This document shows positions 60,079 through 64,000 of a DNA stretch of 64,000 nt, piece by piece. Origin of the DNA: Rhodovulum sulfidophilum (GTDB taxonomy: Bacteria; Pseudomonadota; Alphaproteobacteria; Rhodobacterales; Rhodobacteraceae); contig QFPW01000009.1 in NCBI GenBank assembly GCA_003241785.1, forward strand, positions 83,451-147,450, read 5' to 3'. Under the pieces are notes generated by a model. That model saw only the letters and a list, made by a program, of their open reading frames with translations. It had not been told where the DNA came from and did no database searches. The translations under genes were made by a program, and so were the position numbers. Position 1 is the first letter of the stretch. Each line of letters starts with the position of its first letter.

Positions 60079-60456
60079 ATGTACAAACCCGACGGCTATA
60101 CCAGCGTCTCGCCCTATCTCATCGTGCCCGACGCCCGCGCCACGCTCGACTTCGCCGCGCGCGTCTTCGAGGCGCCGATGCTCTACGCCCACGAGGACGC
60201 GGAGGGCGTGATCCGCCACGCCGAGTTCCGGATCGACGACAGCGTGGTGATGGTCGGGCAGGGCGCCGAGGCCGCGCCGGCGCATGTCCATGTCTATCTC
60301 GCCAATCCCGACGCCGCCTATGCCCGCGCGCTCGCGACCGGCGCGCGCGAGGTGCAGCCGATGAAGGACCAGCCCGACGGCGACCGCCGGGGCGGGGTCA
60401 CCGACGCGAACGGCACCACCTGGTGGCTGTCGCGCATGGTCGGCGAACGGGCGTGA
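60079..60456 (+). CDS. VOC-family (glyoxalase/PhnB-like) protein
   Basis: 125 residues, one pair of beta-alpha-beta-beta-beta units: SVSPYLIVPDARATLDFAARVF, HAEFRIDDSVVMVGQ, PAHVHVYLANPDAAYARAL and a closing GVTDANGTTWWLS. PhnB-like members often have no known reaction. Coupled to the cupin gene by GTGA. Function unknown. Confidence 0.85.
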   Translation: MYKPDGYTSVSPYLIVPDARATLDFAARVFEAPMLYAHEDAEGVIRHAEFRIDDSVVMVGQGAEAAPAHVHVYLANPDAAYARALATGAREVQPMKDQPDGDRRGGVTDANGTTWWLSRMVGERA

Positions 60457-60827
60457 GCGCGCCGCCCGGCTGGCTGCTCCCGGGGCCGTTTCCGCCCGAA
60501 TTCGCGACCGAGGAGCGCTGCGCGATCGTCGAGGAGCTCAACGATCCGGCCTGTCCCGAGGTCTCGCTCGCCCGCGCCCGCGTGGCGCCCGGCGTCACCA
60601 CGCGCAACCACCTGCTGCGCGGCACGGTCGAGCGCTACGTGATCCAGGAGGGCGAGGGCGTGGTCGAGATCGCCGGCCTCCGCCACCCGGTCGGGCCGGG
60701 CGACCGGGTGCTGATCCCCGCCGACGTGGCGCAGCGCATCACCAACACCGGCGCCGCCGACCTGGTATTCCACTGCGTCTGCACCCCGCGCTTCCGGCCG
60801 GAGAACTACGTCGATCTCGGCGAGTGA
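60453..60827 (+). CDS. Cupin-domain protein
   Basis: 124 residues from a GTG start set by overlap with the VOC gene. Single cupin barrel: NHLLRGTVERYVIQEGEGVVEI and GPGDRVLIPADVAQRITN. The first motif keeps a His and a Glu but not the full HxHxxxxE set. It may bind a metal or act as a small enzyme next to the VOC protein; no specific reaction can be named. Confidence 0.82.
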   Translation: MSAPPGWLLPGPFPPEFATEERCAIVEELNDPACPEVSLARARVAPGVTTRNHLLRGTVERYVIQEGEGVVEIAGLRHPVGPGDRVLIPADVAQRITNTGAADLVFHCVCTPRFRPENYVDLGE

Positions 60828-60840
60828 GCTCGCCATCCCG

Positions 60841-60925
60841 CCGCCCCGGGCTCGACCCGGGGCCTCGACGCCATTCCCCGGCGCCGCGAAGTCGGCTTCG
60901 AGATCCCGGATCGAGTCCGGGACAG
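60841..60925. repeat. Inverted pair of CCCGGGCTCGACCCGGG repeat (family C)
   Basis: Left unit around 60841-60870 and a diverged inverted unit around 60897-60925 (CCCGGATCGAGTCCGGG core). It lies between convergent cupin and bhcR genes, next to a half copy of REP-like variant B (60936-60949). Confidence 0.78.
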
Positions 60926-60944
60926 CCCTCGCCCCTCGCCCACC

Positions 60945-61778
60945 CTACGCGTGGCCCGGCACCGGGGTGCCGCCGGTCGCGCGCGTCACCCGGTCGGCGG
61001 CGGCCCGCACCGCGGCGCCGATCGCCTCCGCCCGGTCCGGAGTGACCCGGACGGTCGGGCCGGAGATCGACACGCCCGCGACCGCCTCGCGGAATTCGTT
61101 GAAGACCGGCGCCGCGACGCAGCGCATGCCCTCGGTCCGCTCTTCGTCGTCCATCGCCCAGCCCCGCGCGCGGATCCGCGCGAGATCGGCCTCGAGCGCC
61201 GCGCGATCGGTGATGGTGCGCGCGGTATAGGCTTCGAGCGGGCCGGCGCCGATCAGCCGGGCGACCTGCTCGGGCGCGGCGTAGGCGAGCAGCGCCTTGC
61301 CGATCCCGGCCGCGTGGATCGGCCCGCGGGTGCCGGGCCGGAAGAAGGCGCGGATCGGCTGGTGCGTCTCGACCTGGCTGAGGAAGATCACCTCGGCGCC
61401 GTCGGCGACCGCGAGATTGGCGGTCTCGCCGGTCTCGGCCATCAACTCGCGCATCGCGCGCCGCGCGTGCTCGACGAGGCTGGAGCGGCCGAGGAAGGCG
61501 TTGCCGATCCGGAACGCCTCCGGGCCCACGAACCAGAGCTGGCTCGCCCCCTGCGATTCCGCGATCCCGTGCGCGGCGAAGGTCGAGAGCGCGCGATAGA
61601 CCGTCGCCGGCGCCTGGTCCGTCGCCTCGGCGATCTCGGTCAGCGACAGGCCGCGGTCGGCCCCGGCCAGCGCCTTGAGGATCACCAGCGCCCGGTCGAG
61701 CGCCTGCACCGTGGTCTGCTCGGGCACCGGGGTGAAGGCCTTGGGCCGGCCCCGGCCGCGCTTCGCCGCTTCGGTCAT
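60945..61778 (-). CDS. bhcR: IclR-family regulator of the beta-hydroxyaspartate cycle
   Basis: 277 residues. N-terminal winged helix-turn-helix (about 18-80; LTEIAEATDQAPATVYRAL) and a C-terminal IclR effector domain (MRCVAAPVFNEFREAVAGVSISGP), which binds glyoxylate in the Paracoccus protein. ATG 61778 has a GGAG site; an earlier start is less likely. Divergent from bhcA with two dyads between them. The stop codon TAG lies inside a half copy of the variant B REP-like element. Confidence 0.9.
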   Translation of the reverse strand: MTEAAKRGRGRPKAFTPVPEQTTVQALDRALVILKALAGADRGLSLTEIAEATDQAPATVYRALSTFAAHGIAESQGASQLWFVGPEAFRIGNAFLGRSSLVEHARRAMRELMAETGETANLAVADGAEVIFLSQVETHQPIRAFFRPGTRGPIHAAGIGKALLAYAAPEQVARLIGAGPLEAYTARTITDRAALEADLARIRARGWAMDDEERTEGMRCVAAPVFNEFREAVAGVSISGPTVRVTPDRAEAIGAAVRAAADRVTRATGGTPVPGHA

Positions 61779-61804
61779 CTCACTCTCCGTTTCGTCCACA
61801 ACGC

Positions 61805-61823
61805 GATGAAAAAACAATTCATC
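61805..61823. promoter_or_regulatory. Candidate BhcR operator 1
   Basis: GATGAA-N7-TTCATC, a perfect dyad, 27 bases from the bhcR start. Shares TGAA-N7-TTCA with operator 2, 53 bases away centre to centre. Confidence 0.65.
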
Positions 61824-61859
61824 ATAAAAATCATTGGGATGGGTAATTTTTCCCGGCTA

Positions 61860-61874
61860 TGAAAAAATATTTCA
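61860..61874. promoter_or_regulatory. Candidate BhcR operator 2
   Basis: TGAAAAAATATTTCA, a dyad with perfect 5-base arms, in the AT-rich gap 62 bases before bhcA. Same TGAA-N7-TTCA core as operator 1. Confidence 0.65.
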
Positions 61875-61935
61875 AAAAAATTGCCGATTCGCCAGAGCGC
61901 TGATAGTTAAGCATCAAACGAACGGAGGAGACATC

Positions 61936-63132
61936 ATGTCGAGCCAGAACCCGGTCTTCATTCCCGGCCCGACCAATATCCCGGAGCGCCTGCGCCACGC
62001 CTGCAACGTGCCGACGATCGATCATCGCTCGGCGAGCTTCGGGGAGATCTTCGCGCCGCTGTTTCCCGGCGTGAAGCGGGTGCTGCGGATGTCGAAGGGC
62101 GAGGTCTTCTTCTTTCCCGCCACCGGCACCGCCGGCTGGGAGGCCGCGGTCTCGAACACGCTGTCGCCGGGGGACAAGGTCCTCGCCTGCCGCCACGGCA
62201 TGTTCTCGCACCGCTGGATCGACCTTTGCCAGCGCCACGGGCTCGACGTCGAGATCCTGACCGCGCCCTGGGGCGCCGGCGCGCCGGCGGCGGCGTTCCA
62301 GGCCGCGCTCGAGGCCGACCGCGACCATGCGATCAAGGCGGTGCTCGTCACCCATAACGAGACCGCGACCGGCGTCCGCTCCGACGTCGCGGCGATCCGC
62401 CGCGCGATGGACGCGGCCGGGCATCCCGCGCTCCTGATGGTCGATGGCGTCTCCTCGATCGCCTCGATGGATTTCCGCTTCGACGACTGGGGCGTCGATC
62501 TCGCGGTCACCGGCAGCCAGAAGGGCTTCATGCTGCCCGCCGGCCTCGCCATCGTCGGCGCGAGCCCGAAGGCGATCGCGGCGATGGAGACCGCGAAGCT
62601 GCCGCGCACCTTCCTCGATTTCCGCGATATGCTGAACACCAACCCGAAGGGCGGCTTTCCCTACACGCCCCCGGTCGGCCTCTTTTACGGCCTCGGCGAG
62701 TCGCTCCGGATGATCGAGGAGGAAGGGCTCGACCAGGTCATCGCCCGCCACCACCGGATCGCCGAGGGCGTGCGCCGCGCCGTCTCCGGCTGGGGGCTCA
62801 CGCTTTGCGCGCAGTCGCCGGAGATCTACTCGGACACGGTCAGCGCGGTCCTGGTGCCGAAGGGCTTCGACGGCACGAAGGTGGTCACGCTGGCGGCGGA
62901 GAAATACGGCACCGCCTTCGGCGTCGGCCTCGGCGAGGTCGCGGGCAAGCTGTTCCGGATCGGCCATCTCGGCAGCCTCACGGATGTCATGATGCTCTCG
63001 GGCCTCGCCTGCGCCGAGATGGCGATGGCCGATCTCGGCCTGCCGGTCCGGCTCGGCTCCGGCGTCGCCGCCGCGCAGGACTATTATCGCGGCACCGCCG
63101 GCGTCGCCGCCGAAGCGCCGCACGCCGCCTGA
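61936..63132 (+). CDS. bhcA: L-aspartate:glyoxylate aminotransferase
   Basis: 398 residues, fold-type I PLP enzyme of the alanine:glyoxylate aminotransferase group. It makes glycine from glyoxylate with aspartate as donor, the first step of the beta-hydroxyaspartate cycle. PLP lysine K196 in VTGSQKGFMLPAG; MVDGVSSIASMDF binds the cofactor. The start PVFIPGPTNIPERLRHACNVPTIDHR is typical. GGAGGAG precedes the ATG. bhcB follows after 9 bases. Confidence 0.92.
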   Translation: MSSQNPVFIPGPTNIPERLRHACNVPTIDHRSASFGEIFAPLFPGVKRVLRMSKGEVFFFPATGTAGWEAAVSNTLSPGDKVLACRHGMFSHRWIDLCQRHGLDVEILTAPWGAGAPAAAFQAALEADRDHAIKAVLVTHNETATGVRSDVAAIRRAMDAAGHPALLMVDGVSSIASMDFRFDDWGVDLAVTGSQKGFMLPAGLAIVGASPKAIAAMETAKLPRTFLDFRDMLNTNPKGGFPYTPPVGLFYGLGESLRMIEEEGLDQVIARHHRIAEGVRRAVSGWGLTLCAQSPEIYSDTVSAVLVPKGFDGTKVVTLAAEKYGTAFGVGLGEVAGKLFRIGHLGSLTDVMMLSGLACAEMAMADLGLPVRLGSGVAAAQDYYRGTAGVAAEAPHAA

Positions 63133-63141
63133 GGAGAGATC

Positions 63142-64000
63142 ATGCGCATACCCGATTTCGACGATGTCCTTCTGGCGCATGAGCGGATCGCGCCCTGGGT
63201 TCACCGGACGCCGGTTCTGACCTCGTCGTTCATCGACGCGTTGGCGGGGGCGTCGCTGTTCTTCAAATGCGAGAACCTGCAGAAGGCGGGGGCGTTCAAG
63301 GCGCGGGGCGCCTCGAACGCGGTGTTCGGTCTGTCGGACGCGCTGGCGCCGAAGGGGGTGGCGACGCATTCCTCGGGCAACCACGCGCTGTCGCTCTCCT
63401 ACGCCGCCGGGCGGCGGGGGATCCCGTGCCACGTGGTGATGCCGCGCACCGCGCCCCAGGCGAAGAAGGACGCGGTGCTGGGCTATGGCGGGGTGATCAC
63501 CGAATGCGAGCCGTCGACGAGCTCGCGCGAGGCGGTCTTCGCCGAGGTGCAGGCGGCGACCGGGGCGGATTTCGTGCATCCCTACAACGACCCCCGGGTG
63601 ATCGCCGGGCAGGCGACCTGCGCGCGCGAGCTCATCGACCAGGTCGAGGGGCTCGACGCGGTGATCGCGCCGATCGGCGGCGGCGGCATGATCTCGGGCA
63701 CCTGCCTGACGCTCTCGAGCCTCGCGCCCGGGGTGAAGGTCTACGCCGGCGAGCCGGAGCGGGCCGACGACGCGGCGCGGAGCCTGAGGGCCGGCCACAT
63801 CATCGCCGACGACGCGCCGGAGACGGTGGCGGACGGGCTGAAGGTGCCGCTGAAGGAGCTGACCTGGCATTTCGTGAGCCGGCACGTCAGCGACATCCTC
63901 ACGGTCTCCGAACAGGAGATCGTCGATGCGATGCGGCTGATCTGGGCGCGGATGAAGATCGTGATGGAGCCCTCGAGCGCGGTGCCGCTCGCGGCGATCC
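63142..64000 (+). CDS. bhcB: beta-Hydroxyaspartate dehydratase, partial
   Basis: First 286 residues of a fold-type II PLP enzyme (threonine/serine dehydratase family), cut by the right edge. It turns erythro-beta-hydroxyaspartate into iminosuccinate. PLP lysine K53 in KAGAFKARGASN; SSGNHALSLSYAAG and the phosphate loop GGGGMISG are visible. Frame is open to the last base. bhcC and bhcD are expected next but are outside the window. Confidence 0.9.
   Translation, partial: MRIPDFDDVLLAHERIAPWVHRTPVLTSSFIDALAGASLFFKCENLQKAGAFKARGASNAVFGLSDALAPKGVATHSSGNHALSLSYAAGRRGIPCHVVMPRTAPQAKKDAVLGYGGVITECEPSTSSREAVFAEVQAATGADFVHPYNDPRVIAGQATCARELIDQVEGLDAVIAPIGGGGMISGTCLTLSSLAPGVKVYAGEPERADDAARSLRAGHIIADDAPETVADGLKVPLKELTWHFVSRHVSDILTVSEQEIVDAMRLIWARMKIVMEPSSAVPLAAI

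Overview
This window looks like a chromosomal segment of a GC-rich alphaproteobacterium of the Rhodobacterales type. The evidence is the CtrA/SciP cell-cycle pair, fdsGBA-fdhD-fdsD formate dehydrogenase, a GTTC-N7-GTTC type SOS box, a xoxF/adhI/gfa C1 cluster like that of Paracoccus/Rhodobacter, and a beta-hydroxyaspartate-cycle locus. Genes are tightly packed, with many ATGA or GTGA overlaps. I found no rRNA, tRNA, CRISPR array, prophage or insertion sequence.

Layout: (1) 1-1881, the phosphate response: phoR end, a Pho-box promoter, phoU, phoB. (2) 1965-18072, a large methanol/formaldehyde block. It has a regulatory triad (LuxR-type regulator, FIST sensor, hybrid kinase) followed by gfa, then a set of periplasmic quinoprotein-accessory genes (SoxYZ-like carrier, zinc metallohydrolase, several uncharacterised secreted or small Cys-rich proteins), adhI, and xoxF-xoxG-xoxJ with a CXXCW-type rhodanese-like gene. 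(3) 18077-25406, periplasmic glucan synthesis (opgGH), gnd, a SemiSWEET and a 12-module RTX-like protein. (4) 25607-32713, a LysR regulator and NAD-dependent formate dehydrogenase. Regions 2 and 4 give a complete route from methanol to CO2 except S-formylglutathione hydrolase, which is not in the window. (5) 32837-40113, tspO, an inositol pair (iolE with a divergent Gfo/Idh oxidoreductase), a methyltransferase, a GH25 lipoprotein, mnmA, sciP, ctrA. (6) 40252-53500, DNA and RNA housekeeping: ligA, recG, map, an IscU-like gene, hisI, gluQ, trmFO, a DoxX gene, gyrA. A self-contained SOS-controlled 40-residue membrane protein unit sits just after recG. (7) 53591-60827, Co-type nitrile hydratase (nthA, nthB, accessory), hslVU, and a purine phosphorylase/deaminase pair. 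(8) 60945-64000, bhcR and divergent bhcA-bhcB of the beta-hydroxyaspartate cycle, cut by the right edge.

Most interesting items: the SOS unit at 44696-45018 (two opposed LexA-type boxes around one promoter, a 40-aa membrane peptide, a perfect terminator); a four-cysteine mini-domain that occurs twice as stand-alone small proteins and once as the N-terminus of the quinoprotein-relay metallohydrolase; two variants of a REP-like palindrome with shared ends, placed as inverted pairs between convergent genes, whose ends supply stop codons to gluQ and apparently bhcR; and two TGAA-N7-TTCA operators in the bhcR/bhcA gap.
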